From the NCBI RefSeq assembly GCF_000154845.1, contig NZ_DS981470.1, forward strand, positions 27,258 through 91,257: DNA of 64,000 nucleotides, given 5' to 3'. The position numbers and the translations under genes are program-made. Of this stretch, positions 1-8,118 are shown one piece after another. The first letter of the stretch is position 1. Each line of letters begins with the position of its first letter. This DNA comes from Phocaeicola coprocola DSM 17136. Lineage in GTDB: Bacteria > Bacteroidota > Bacteroidia > Bacteroidales > Bacteroidaceae. The notes beneath the pieces were generated by a model that did no database searches, was not told the DNA's origin, and was given only the letters and a program-made list of their open reading frames with translations.

Positions 1-1
1 A

Positions 2-310
2 GTCGTAGCCTTTATTCTGATATGGTTGCTGGTTCCGCTTGTCTTTCTGTTGCTTGCTTCAGCTTTGACACGAGTGATTGAAATTGTACATTTAGGTTTT
101 GTCAACCGTATTTTAGGCGCCGCACTGGGAGCTTTGAAGTACATATTGCTTGTCAGCCTATTCGTACATTTTATAGAGTTTGTCGATTCTAAAGATAACT
201 TAATAAAGTCAACCGTAAAACGTACTTCTTTGTTATATTATCCGATAGAAGGCTTTTCGGGAGTCTTTTTCCCTACTGTGAAGAATGTTACTAAACAACT
301 AATAGACTGA
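2..310 (+). CDS. CvpA family membrane protein (3' end only)
   Basis: The frame is open from the left edge of the window, so the start codon lies outside it; the TTG at 26 is not a convincing start. The visible 102 residues hold two hydrophobic segments (about residues 5-22 and 35-55) followed by a short polar tail. This is the pattern of the C-terminal half of CvpA/colicin V production proteins, inner-membrane proteins of poorly known role. The stop is 13 bases before sufB, so it is probably co-transcribed with the suf genes. From memory, a cvpA-like gene just before sufB is usual in Bacteroides. The family call rests on hydrophobicity, size and context, not on a catalytic motif. Confidence 0.6.
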   Translation, partial: VVAFILIWLLVPLVFLLLASALTRVIEIVHLGFVNRILGAALGALKYILLVSLFVHFIEFVDSKDNLIKSTVKRTSLLYYPIEGFSGVFFPTVKNVTKQLID

Positions 311-323
311 TATAATAAAATAT

Positions 324-1799
324 ATGCAAGAAGAACTCAATAAAAAGGAAGAATCCCAAAAGAATGAGTTTGTAAAACAACTGACGCAGGAAAAGTATAA
401 ATATGGTTTTACTACGGAAGTACATACAGACATCATTGAAAAGGGATTGAATGAAGATGTGGTGCGATTGATTTCGGCCAAGAAGGGTGAACCGGAATGG
501 TTATTGGAGTTCCGTCTGAAAGCTTATCGTTACTGGCTGACAATGGAAATGCCGACATGGGCTCATCTCAATATTCCTGAAATAGATTATCAGGCTATTT
601 CATATTATGCAGATCCGACTAAAAAGAAGGAAGGACCTAAGAGTATGGATGAAGTAGATCCTGAGCTGGTGAAGACTTTTAATAAACTGGGTATTCCTCT
701 GGAAGAGCAGATGGCATTGAGTGGAATGGCTGTAGATGCCGTGATGGATTCTGTTTCTGTCAAGACAACCTTCAAGGAAACACTGATGGAAAAAGGAATC
801 ATTTTCTGTTCGATGAGCGAAGCTGTACGTGAGCATCCCGATTTGGTAAAGAAATACCTGGGTTCGGTAGTTGGTTATCGAGATAATTTCTTTGCAGCTC
901 TTAATTCGGCAGTGTTTAGTGATGGCTCATTTGTCTATATACCAAAGGGTGTACGTTGCCCTATGGAGCTTTCTACTTATTTCCGTATTAATGCTGCAAA
1001 TACCGGACAGTTTGAACGTACACTGATAGTTGCAGATGATGATAGTTATGTGTCTTATCTGGAAGGATGTACAGCGCCGATGCGTGACGAGAACCAATTA
1101 CACGCTGCTATCGTAGAAATCGTTGTACTCGACCGTGCTGAAGTAAAATATTCTACTGTGCAGAACTGGTATCCGGGTGATGCAGAAGGTAAGGGAGGTG
1201 TATACAACTTCGTAACAAAACGAGGTAATTGTAAAGGTGTAGATAGTAAATTATCGTGGACACAGGTAGAAACCGGTTCTGCCATTACATGGAAATATCC
1301 GAGCTGTATATTGAGTGGAGATAATTCTACAGCTGAATTCTATTCGGTTGCAGTAACCAATAATTACCAGCAAGCCGATACCGGAACTAAGATGATTCAT
1401 CTGGGAAAGAATACTCGTTCGACGATTGTGAGCAAAGGTATCAGTGCCGGAAAGAGTCAGAACTCATATCGTGGTCTGGTACGTGTGTCAGAACGTGCAG
1501 ACAATGCCCGTAACTATAGCCAGTGCGACTCGTTGCTTTTAGGAAGCCATTGCGGAGCTCATACGTTCCCATATATGGATATACACAATGAAACAGCGAT
1601 AGTAGAGCATGAAGCTACTACATCGAAGATTTCGGAAGATCAGTTATTCTACTGTAACCAGCGTGGTATTCCTACCGAAGATGCAGTAGGTCTGATTGTA
1701 AACGGTTACGCGAAAGAAGTATTGAACAAACTTCCTATGGAATTTGCCGTAGAGGCACAGAAATTGCTTTCTATCTCATTGGAAGGCAGTGTAGGATAA
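324..1799 (+). CDS. sufB: Fe-S cluster assembly scaffold SufB
   Basis: 491 residues, the usual SufB length. SufB forms the SufBC2D scaffold, on which sulfur from SufS and iron are assembled into clusters in the cytoplasm. The C-terminal core is highly conserved: [17 protein letters not shown], the acidic [10 protein letters not shown] segment and [12 protein letters not shown]. Counting back from the end, the Cys of CDS is residue 401, equivalent to the essential Cys405 of E. coli SufB, and the Glu of the EHE motif is near 430. It is the first complete gene of the cluster, followed 15 bases later by sufC. The ATG at 324 gives a normal N-terminus. No SufE or SufU sulfur-transfer partner is present in this window. 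Confidence 0.97.
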   Translation: MQEELNKKEESQKNEFVKQLTQEKYKYGFTTEVHTDIIEKGLNEDVVRLISAKKGEPEWLLEFRLKAYRYWLTMEMPTWAHLNIPEIDYQAISYYADPTKKKEGPKSMDEVDPELVKTFNKLGIPLEEQMALSGMAVDAVMDSVSVKTTFKETLMEKGIIFCSMSEAVREHPDLVKKYLGSVVGYRDNFFAALNSAVFSDGSFVYIPKGVRCPMELSTYFRINAANTGQFERTLIVADDDSYVSYLEGCTAPMRDENQLHAAIVEIVVLDRAEVKYSTVQNWYPGDAEGKGGVYNFVTKRGNCKGVDSKLSWTQVETGSAITWKYPSCILSGDNSTAEFYSVAVTNNYQQADTGTKMIHLGKNTRSTIVSKGISAGKSQNSYRGLVRVSERADNARNYSQCDSLLLGSHCGAHTFPYMDIHNETAIVEHEATTSKISEDQLFYCNQRGIPTEDAVGLIVNGYAKEVLNKLPMEFAVEAQKLLSISLEGSVG

Positions 1800-1814
1800 A
1801 TAAAAAAGAAAGCT

Positions 1815-2567
1815 ATGTTAGAAATAAAAGATTTGCATGCCACGATTAATGGCAAAGAGATATTAAAAGGAATCAATCTGACTGTAAAGTCTGGCGAGGT
1901 ACACGCTATCATGGGACCGAATGGTTCTGGTAAGAGTACATTAAGTAATGTGCTGGTAGGACATCCGGCTTATGAAGTAACAAAAGGATCGGTAACTTTC
2001 GATGGAAAGGATTTACTGGAAATGAGTGCAGAAGACCGTAGTCATGAAGGACTGTTTCTTTCATTTCAGTATCCGGTAGAAATTCCTGGTGTAAGCATGG
2101 TTAACTTTATGCGTGCGGCTGTCAACGAACAACGCAAATATAAAGGGCTTCCGGCGCTGACTGCAAGTGAGTTCCTGAAACTGATGCGTCAGAAACGTGA
2201 AATTGTGGAACTGGACAGCAAGCTTGCCAACCGCTCTGTAAACGAGGGATTCTCGGGTGGTGAAAAGAAACGTAACGAGATCTTTCAGATGGCTATGCTG
2301 GAACCGAAATTGAGTATCCTCGATGAAACAGATTCTGGACTGGATATTGACGCTCTCCGTATTGTAGCCGAAGGAGTGAATAAGCTGAAAACTCCTGAAA
2401 CAAGTTGTATTGTGATTACACACTATCAACGTCTGTTAGATTATATCAAGCCCGATATCGTACACGTGCTTTACAAAGGACGCATCGTAAAGACTGCCGG
2501 TCCGGAACTGGCACTTGAGCTTGAAGAAAAAGGTTACGACTGGATAAAGAAAGAATTAGGAGAATAA
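1815..2567 (+). CDS. sufC: Fe-S cluster assembly ATPase SufC
   Basis: 250-residue ABC-type ATPase that powers the SufBC2D scaffold. The Walker A motif GPNGSGKST is at residues 34-42, the signature FSGGEKKR near 146-153, the Walker B ILDETDSGLD near 168-177 and the switch His at 203 (ITHYQRLL). The SufC-specific ETDSGLDIDAL after Walker B distinguishes it from transport ATPases. It lies 15 bases after sufB and 2 bases before sufD, so translation of the three genes is probably coupled. There are no membrane segments; it acts in the cytoplasm. Confidence 0.97.
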   Translation: MLEIKDLHATINGKEILKGINLTVKSGEVHAIMGPNGSGKSTLSNVLVGHPAYEVTKGSVTFDGKDLLEMSAEDRSHEGLFLSFQYPVEIPGVSMVNFMRAAVNEQRKYKGLPALTASEFLKLMRQKREIVELDSKLANRSVNEGFSGGEKKRNEIFQMAMLEPKLSILDETDSGLDIDALRIVAEGVNKLKTPETSCIVITHYQRLLDYIKPDIVHVLYKGRIVKTAGPELALELEEKGYDWIKKELGE

Positions 2568-2569
2568 GC

Positions 2570-3913
2570 ATGAAAGCAGAACAACAATATATTGATCTTT
2601 TCTCGCAGTGTGAGGCGATGATTTGCCGGCATAGTGCAGAGGTGCTGAATGCTCCTCGTGCAAAAGCCTTTGCCGACTTCGAACGTCTGGGATTCCCTAC
2701 ACGCAAGCAAGAAAAGTATAAATACACGGAGGTGAGCAAGTATTTTGCTCCCGACTACGGACTGAACCTGAATCGTCTGGAGTTTCCGGTCAATCCGTAC
2801 GAAGTGTTCAAGTGCGATGTTCCGAATATGAGCACTTCCCTCTATTTTGTGGTAAACGATGCATTTGACAAGCACGTACATCCCTCTGCACAATTACCTG
2901 AAGGAGTTATATTCGGCAGTCTGAAGGATGTGGCAGAACAACATCCGGAACTGGTGAAAAAATATTACGGAAAGTTGGCTGATACGTCGAAAGATGGTGT
3001 GGTAGCGTTCAATACGATGTTTGCACAAGACGGTGCGCTGATGTATGTTCCGAAGAATGTGGTAATGGAAAGACCGGTCCAGTTGGTTAATATCCTGCGT
3101 GCCGATGTCAATACGATGGTGAACCGTCGTATTCTGATTATCCTCGAAGAAGGAGCACAGGCCAAGCTGCTGATTTGCGACCATGCTATGGATGAGGTGA
3201 ATTTCCTCTCTACGCAGGTTGTAGAAGCTTTTATCGGTGAAAATGCTGTATTCGACCTTTATGAGTTGGAAGAAACACATAACAGTACAGTACGTTTCAA
3301 CAACCTGTACGTACATCAGGAGGCAAACAGCAACGTATTGCTGAATGGTATGACGCTTCATAACGGTACGACACGCAATACAACTGAAGTAACACTGGCA
3401 GGACGTGGAGCAGAGGTCAATTTGTGTGGTATGGCTATTGCAGACAAGAACGAGCAAGTGGATAACAATACATTCATTGATCATCAAGTATCCGATTGTA
3501 CCAGCAATGAGTTGTTCAAATATGTACTCGACGATCAGGCTGTAGGAGCTTTTGCCGGAAAAATATTGGTACGTGAAGGAGCTCAGCACACTTCTTCACA
3601 GCAGACCAACCGTAATATTTGTGCAACACGTGAAGCTCGCATGTATACTCAGCCGCAGCTGGAGATATATGCCGATGACGTAAAGTGTTCGCATGGAGCA
3701 ACAGTCGGTCAACTCGATGAAAATGCATTGTTCTATATGCGTCAGCGTGGTATCAGCCTGAAAGAAGCACGCTTGCTGCTGATGTTTGCCTTTGTGAATG
3801 AAGTGATTGACAATATCCGTATGGATGCGTTGAAAGACCGTCTGCACTTACTTGTTGAGAAACGTTTCCGTGGCGAATTGAATAAATGTCAGGGATGTGC
3901 TATTTGTAAATAA
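2570..3913 (+). CDS. sufD: Fe-S cluster assembly protein SufD with a CxxCxxC tail
   Basis: 447 residues; the beta-helix paralogue of SufB that heterodimerises with it. It keeps the SufD/SufB core signatures (KCSHGATVGQLDENALFYMRQRGI region, about residues 365-390) but lacks the SufB acceptor Cys context, as expected. The start two bases after the sufC stop fits the tight operon. The odd feature is the end of the protein: after the normal family C-terminus it carries KCQGCAICK, placing cysteines at 440, 443 and 446 in a CxxCxxC arrangement, which E. coli SufD lacks. Such a tail could bind a metal or an Fe-S cluster, but that is inference. sufS follows after 12 bases. Confidence 0.95.
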   Translation: MKAEQQYIDLFSQCEAMICRHSAEVLNAPRAKAFADFERLGFPTRKQEKYKYTEVSKYFAPDYGLNLNRLEFPVNPYEVFKCDVPNMSTSLYFVVNDAFDKHVHPSAQLPEGVIFGSLKDVAEQHPELVKKYYGKLADTSKDGVVAFNTMFAQDGALMYVPKNVVMERPVQLVNILRADVNTMVNRRILIILEEGAQAKLLICDHAMDEVNFLSTQVVEAFIGENAVFDLYELEETHNSTVRFNNLYVHQEANSNVLLNGMTLHNGTTRNTTEVTLAGRGAEVNLCGMAIADKNEQVDNNTFIDHQVSDCTSNELFKYVLDDQAVGAFAGKILVREGAQHTSSQQTNRNICATREARMYTQPQLEIYADDVKCSHGATVGQLDENALFYMRQRGISLKEARLLLMFAFVNEVIDNIRMDALKDRLHLLVEKRFRGELNKCQGCAICK

Positions 3914-3925
3914 AATTAGTGTGAC

Positions 3926-5143
3926 ATGTTTTACGATGTACAAAAAATAAGAGAGGACTTTCCGATACTTTCACGGAGCGTGTACAATAAGCCGTTGATT
4001 TATCTTGATAACGGAGCGACTACCCAGAAGCCCCGTCAGGTAGTAGAGTCAATAACAGACGAATACTATTCGGTCAATGCGAATGTACACCGTGGAGTAC
4101 ATTTCCTTTCGCAGCAGGCTACCAACTTGCACGAGGCTTCGCGTGAAACAGTACGTAAGTTTATTAATGCGCGCCGCATTTCGGAAATAGTCTTTACACG
4201 TGGTACTACCGAAAGCATCAATCTGGTAGCATCTACCTTTGCTGACAGCCAGATGAAGGAAGGCGATGAAGTGATTGTTTCTGTAATGGAGCACCACAGC
4301 AACATTGTTTCATGGCAGTTGCAGGCAGCGCGTAAAGGAATTGTCTTGAAAGTGATTCCGATGAACGACCGTGGGGAACTGTTGCTTGATGAGTATGAAA
4401 AGCTCTTCTCTCCACGTACTCGTCTGGTTTCAGTAGCGCATGTTTCGAATGTGCTTGGAACAATCAATCCTGTGAAGGAAATGATTGCCACTGCACATGC
4501 TCACGGGGTTCCTGTTCTGATAGACGGAGCACAGAGTATTCCTCATATGCCGATAGATGTACAGGATCTGGATGCCGATTTCTATGTATTCAGCGGACAT
4601 AAGGTGTATGGTCCTACGGGTATCGGTGTGCTTTATGGCAAGGAAACATGGCTCGACAAACTCCCGCCTTATCAGGGAGGAGGAGAAATGATAAAGAATG
4701 TCAGCTTCGAGCATACCACGTTCAACGAACTGCCGTTTAAGTTCGAGGCTGGAACTCCCGACTATATTGGAAGTACAGCACTGGCGAAAGCACTCGATTA
4801 TGTTTCGGCAATTGGAATGGATAAGATTGCAGCCTATGAACATGAACTGACAGTATATGCCATGAACAGACTGAAGGAAATTCCGGAAATGCGTATTTTC
4901 GGAGAGGCTGAACATAAGGGAGGCGTTATTTCTTTCCTGGTGGGCAATATTCATCATTTTGATATGGGAACATTGCTCGACCGTCTGGGTATAGCTGTAC
5001 GTACAGGACATCATTGTGCCGAGCCGTTAATGCACCGTATGGGAATTGAAGGAACGGTACGTGCTTCGTTGGGTTTGTATAATACGAAGGAAGAAATTGA
5101 TGCACTGGCAGCAGGTATAGAACGGGTAAGCCGGATGTTTTGA
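3926..5143 (+). CDS. sufS: Cysteine desulfurase SufS
   Basis: 405-residue PLP-dependent class V aminotransferase that removes sulfur from L-cysteine as a persulfide for Fe-S assembly. The PLP-binding lysine is in FSGHKVYGPTG at residue 226 and the persulfide cysteine in RTGHHCAEP at 364, the same numbers as in E. coli SufS. The cofactor-contacting segments MEHHSNIVSW (about 121) and DGAQSIPH (about 200) are intact. It is the last gene of the cluster: a hairpin with a T-run begins 37 bases after the stop. A group II (SufS-type) desulfurase needs SufE or SufU; neither gene is seen here. Confidence 0.97.
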   Translation: MFYDVQKIREDFPILSRSVYNKPLIYLDNGATTQKPRQVVESITDEYYSVNANVHRGVHFLSQQATNLHEASRETVRKFINARRISEIVFTRGTTESINLVASTFADSQMKEGDEVIVSVMEHHSNIVSWQLQAARKGIVLKVIPMNDRGELLLDEYEKLFSPRTRLVSVAHVSNVLGTINPVKEMIATAHAHGVPVLIDGAQSIPHMPIDVQDLDADFYVFSGHKVYGPTGIGVLYGKETWLDKLPPYQGGGEMIKNVSFEHTTFNELPFKFEAGTPDYIGSTALAKALDYVSAIGMDKIAAYEHELTVYAMNRLKEIPEMRIFGEAEHKGGVISFLVGNIHHFDMGTLLDRLGIAVRTGHHCAEPLMHRMGIEGTVRASLGLYNTKEEIDALAAGIERVSRMF

Positions 5144-5179
5144 TAACAGGACTTGCTGTTTGACTGTATCATAAAGAAT

Positions 5180-5237
5180 AATCTTCTTATTCCAATCTTT
5201 ACATTAAGTGCTCAAGATGGAATAAGGAGATTTTTTA
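5180..5237 (+). terminator. Terminator of the suf operon
   Basis: A 15-base stem (5180-5194 pairing with 5218-5232, one G-T pair) is followed by six T. It lies just after the sufS stop. The stretch 5144-5498 has no gene; it holds this hairpin and a second one at 5349-5382. Confidence 0.75.
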
Positions 5238-5348
5238 TTGTTATACTTTTGATTATAAACGTATTATATCTCTTTCTGAGTAGCTGTTTTTACAGTTTAT
5301 AATCTCTTTGTAGCATATTAGTCAAATCATCAGCATAAACTTCTAAAA

Positions 5349-5390
5349 ACTTCTCGATGTTTTCTCTTAAACATCGAGAAGTTTTTTTAT
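5349..5390. terminator. Hairpin terminator between convergent operons
   Basis: Perfect 14-base inverted repeat (ACTTCTCGATGTTT at 5349-5362 and its complement at 5369-5382), followed on the plus strand by a run of T. On the minus strand it lies about 115 bases beyond the end of the M56 peptidase gene and is followed by a shorter T-run, so it could stop transcription from both sides. Confidence 0.65.
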
Positions 5391-5498
5391 TTTTTGTACG
5401 AAAAAATCGCGGGTGTTGCTGATGCTTTTTAATAGTCTTTACGAAGACTGTTTTGCTTATAGTTTTACTCTCCTGAATAGAGGCAAGCCTACTTGCTG

Positions 5499-7559
5499 CT
5501 ATTCTTTTTCTAATGCGACTTTTAGCAATGGCTGGGCACCTACTGTAGCGGTTTTCATATTGCTGGAACTGACCTCCAGTGTGGCATCTTTCCTGGGAAC
5601 GGTAAGTGTGAACCTGCCTTCGTTGTCGGATGTAGTTTGTGTTGTAGTACCTTTTATGGTAATACATGCTCCCGAAACTGGGTTTCCGGCAGCATCTGTA
5701 ACACGGCCTGTAACCAGCGACTCTCCTTGAGAAGTTGTAGAAGATCTTTTTGTCGTTATCAGTATTACCCCATCACGGGCTTTGGGCCCGAATATGGTTA
5801 CGCCCGTTCCATCCTTAATAACATTTATGGAGCTGATATGGTCGGGATTTATTTCATTCAGAACTTTGGGCTCAACTTCTTTACCATCAATGATAAAGAG
5901 TGTTTTCTTTAATGTAAGCGAGTTGTCAGATATGTTTCCTGTTGGTGTATGTCCTTTTTGTTTGTCAGGAAGTGAGAAAGTAATCGGAATAGTAAATTTT
6001 ACGTCAACAGGCTTTCCATGTTGGGTTCCGGGTTTCCATTTAGGGGTAGTTTTTATAACTCTTAGAGCTTCTGCATCTAATAACGGATTTACAGAACGCT
6101 TTATTTCGAAGTTGTCGAGTGAGCCGTCTGCCTTTACTACAAACTGGACAATAACCCTTCCCTGAATGCCTGCTTTCTGACATTCTGCCGGATATTGTAT
6201 GTTTTCTGCGAGATAACCCATCAATGCTTTCATTCCCCCAGGATATTCCGGCATTTGTTCTACTACAGTAAATGTTTCTCCATTTTGTACAGTAGGTTTA
6301 GGTGCAGAAGGAGAAACTGTCAGATCTAATTCATTGGTAGCACTTGTTAGTCGAATTGTTTTATCCGTCTGCTTGATACAGTCTTTTACCGATATGTTTT
6401 TCGACTCCATACCCACATACGAAATCCATAAACTCTGATCTTCGCCTACTTCCAGTGAAAAATGTCCGTCATCGTCTGTAAGCGTACCATTGGATGTATT
6501 GGTGATGACTACTGTAGCTTGTGGTACTGGCTGTCCGGTTTCGTCTACGACTTTCATGCTCAGACGTATTTTTTTATCCGGAGCAGACTGATTGTTTTGT
6601 TGATTTTTGTCGGTATACGTTTTCATAGCATCCGATAAATCACTAACTTTGACATTTGAAATCTCTTCTAATGGTTGAGATACTTCGGGACGGGCAAAAA
6701 CGGTAACTGCAACAGTTGCCAGTGGAAGTACATACAAGTACTTGACTCGTGCCCACGGATTGGATTTTTTTCGAATCATCATAGTAATACGTTTTTTAAG
6801 TGAACTGTGATTAAAGCTGTTGGCAATAGAGTAGAGCCTTGCGCCAACGGCTTTTTTTATTAATAGCATTTGATATTGTCTGGCATCGATTCCTTGACGA
6901 AGGACTTCTTCGTCGGCTTCATATTCGTGAATATTTTGCAGTTCTTGTTTAAGTAGCCATATAGCGGGGTTGAACCATTGTAGCCAGCTACAAACCTCAA
7001 CCAGCAGCAGATCCCACGAGTGATGATTACGGATATGTGCCTGTTCATGTAGCAGAATGTCATGTCCGTTCTCTTTAAGGTCGGCTTGTGAAATAACAAT
7101 ATATTTCATCCAGCTAAAAGGGGCAAAGTTGCATGAGTGAATTATCAGAAGCGTTCCGTCGGGGAGTTGCTCTCGCTGATTGTGACGGATGAAATAGAGC
7201 ATGCGCCCCAACGACCAGAGGTGGCAAAGAATGAAAAATATAGCTCCTGCCACATAACAGATTATTAATATTTCTTGCCAGGGAAAACCGAATTCTGGCT
7301 GCAATCCTTGATTGGGAACCACATTCTGCTCATACATTATCAGCAAGTCTTCTACAGTTGTTACAGCTGTACTGACCATAGTATGCTGGTTGGTTGTGAT
7401 TGTTGCCAGAGGTAGTATGTACGAAAGCAGTATGATACTCAGTAAGGCTATCCGGTTGCAGCGGTGAAATGTTTCCTTGCTTAACAGTAACCGGTAGAAC
7501 AGGTAAAATACAGCCAGACAGAGCGATGATTTCAGTATGTAGACAAAAAATGCTCCCAT
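5499..7559 (-). CDS. M56 (BlaR1/MecR1-like) membrane metallopeptidase with TonB-type C-terminal modules
   Basis: 686 residues. The N-terminal ~300 residues are a BlaR1-type membrane domain: hydrophobic segments near 5-25, 35-55 and 97-123, the zinc site HEQAH at 171-175 and a second metal-ligand motif HEYEADE at 211-217, then a segment near 272-288. Instead of a beta-lactam-binding sensor domain it continues with a CarboxypepD_reg-like beta-sandwich (about 310-390), a TonB C-terminal domain (about 425-520, with PEYPGGMKALMGYL and DAEALRVI), a plug-like segment with FIIDGKEV and KDGTGVTIFGPKARDG (about 550-605) and a second CarboxypepD_reg-like repeat to the end. It follows the BlaI-type repressor by 13 bases, the classic sensor-protease and repressor pair. 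By analogy it may cleave or inactivate that repressor in response to an envelope signal; the signal is unknown. Confidence 0.88.
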   Translation of the reverse strand: MGAFFVYILKSSLCLAVFYLFYRLLLSKETFHRCNRIALLSIILLSYILPLATITTNQHTMVSTAVTTVEDLLIMYEQNVVPNQGLQPEFGFPWQEILIICYVAGAIFFILCHLWSLGRMLYFIRHNQREQLPDGTLLIIHSCNFAPFSWMKYIVISQADLKENGHDILLHEQAHIRNHHSWDLLLVEVCSWLQWFNPAIWLLKQELQNIHEYEADEEVLRQGIDARQYQMLLIKKAVGARLYSIANSFNHSSLKKRITMMIRKKSNPWARVKYLYVLPLATVAVTVFARPEVSQPLEEISNVKVSDLSDAMKTYTDKNQQNNQSAPDKKIRLSMKVVDETGQPVPQATVVITNTSNGTLTDDDGHFSLEVGEDQSLWISYVGMESKNISVKDCIKQTDKTIRLTSATNELDLTVSPSAPKPTVQNGETFTVVEQMPEYPGGMKALMGYLAENIQYPAECQKAGIQGRVIVQFVVKADGSLDNFEIKRSVNPLLDAEALRVIKTTPKWKPGTQHGKPVDVKFTIPITFSLPDKQKGHTPTGNISDNSLTLKKTLFIIDGKEVEPKVLNEINPDHISSINVIKDGTGVTIFGPKARDGVILITTKRSSTTSQGESLVTGRVTDAAGNPVSGACITIKGTTTQTTSDNEGRFTLTVPRKDATLEVSSSNMKTATVGAQPLLKVALEKE

Positions 7560-7572
7560 AATCCAGAATTGT

Positions 7573-7947
7573 TTATTGTTTCTTTTCGTTTTCTCCTTCT
7601 TCCACCTGCCGTATCAGTTCCTTTAGTTCTTCGATGGAAATATCCTCTTCTTTTACGAGTGACGATACTGCTCCCAAAAAAGAATTATTAAAGTACTTGC
7701 TGATAACACTCTTCAACGTCCGGGTACGGAAGCTGTCTTCTGTTACTATGGCGAAATAGCGATATGTATTCCCGAATGCTTCGTGCGAGAGATAACCTTT
7801 TTCTTCTAATCCACGTACAATGGTAGAAAGTGTATTGAAGTGCGGTTTAGGATCATCGTAAAAAGTCAGCAGTTCTTTTACAAATAGAGGACCTTTCGTC
7901 CAGAAGAAACCCATAATTTCTTCTTCTTTTGCAGTGAGTCTTTTCAT
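7573..7947 (-). CDS. BlaI/MecI/CopY-type transcriptional repressor
   Basis: 124 residues, the normal size of Penicillinase_R proteins. The start MKRLTAKEEEIMGFFWTKGP and the helix-turn-helix region HFNTLSTIVRGLEEKGYL (about residues 36-53) are the family's winged-helix features. The acidic C-terminal half is the dimerisation region, usually cut by the partner protease. It is first in a two-gene operon with the M56 peptidase. A perfect 14-base palindrome 37 bases upstream of the start codon is the best candidate for its own operator, so autoregulation is likely. What else it controls cannot be read from here; no beta-lactamase gene is in the window. Confidence 0.9.
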   Translation of the reverse strand: MKRLTAKEEEIMGFFWTKGPLFVKELLTFYDDPKPHFNTLSTIVRGLEEKGYLSHEAFGNTYRYFAIVTEDSFRTRTLKSVISKYFNNSFLGAVSSLVKEEDISIEELKELIRQVEEGENEKKQ

Positions 7948-7983
7948 ATATTTCTCTTGTTTTTTGCAAATAACTAAAATATA

Positions 7984-7997
7984 TAGTTTATAAACTA
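7984..7997. promoter_or_regulatory. Palindromic candidate operator of the BlaI-type repressor
   Basis: TAGTTTATAAACTA is a perfect 14-base palindrome, centred about 43 bases before the repressor start codon in the AT-rich promoter region; a partial copy (TTATAGTTA) follows nearby. Dyad operators are the rule for BlaI/MecI proteins, though the canonical TACA/TGTA core is not present. Binding is inferred. Confidence 0.5.
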
Positions 7998-8052
7998 ATT
8001 TTTATAGTTAAATAAATAAAATAGGAGAAATGAGTGGTTTATATGGGGATAA

Positions 8053-8092
8053 AAAATAGGGAAGACTACCCGATAGACAAAGTAGCCTTCCC
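8053..8092 (-). terminator. Terminator of the carbohydrate operon
   Basis: On the minus strand an 11-base stem (8092-8082 pairing with 8069-8059, one G-T pair) is followed by TATTTTTT. It lies 27 bases beyond the stop of the GH63-like gene. Confidence 0.75.
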
Positions 8093-8118
8093 TTGTTGAA
8101 GTAAGATGAAGAGTTATG

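Noticed and set aside
2894..3589. 231-codon frame antisense to sufD
   Set aside because: Shadow of the conserved sufD frame; no start context or homology visible.
5290..5667. 125-codon minus-strand frame at the end of the M56 peptidase gene
   Set aside because: It overlaps the peptidase C-terminus in another frame and crosses a terminator hairpin.
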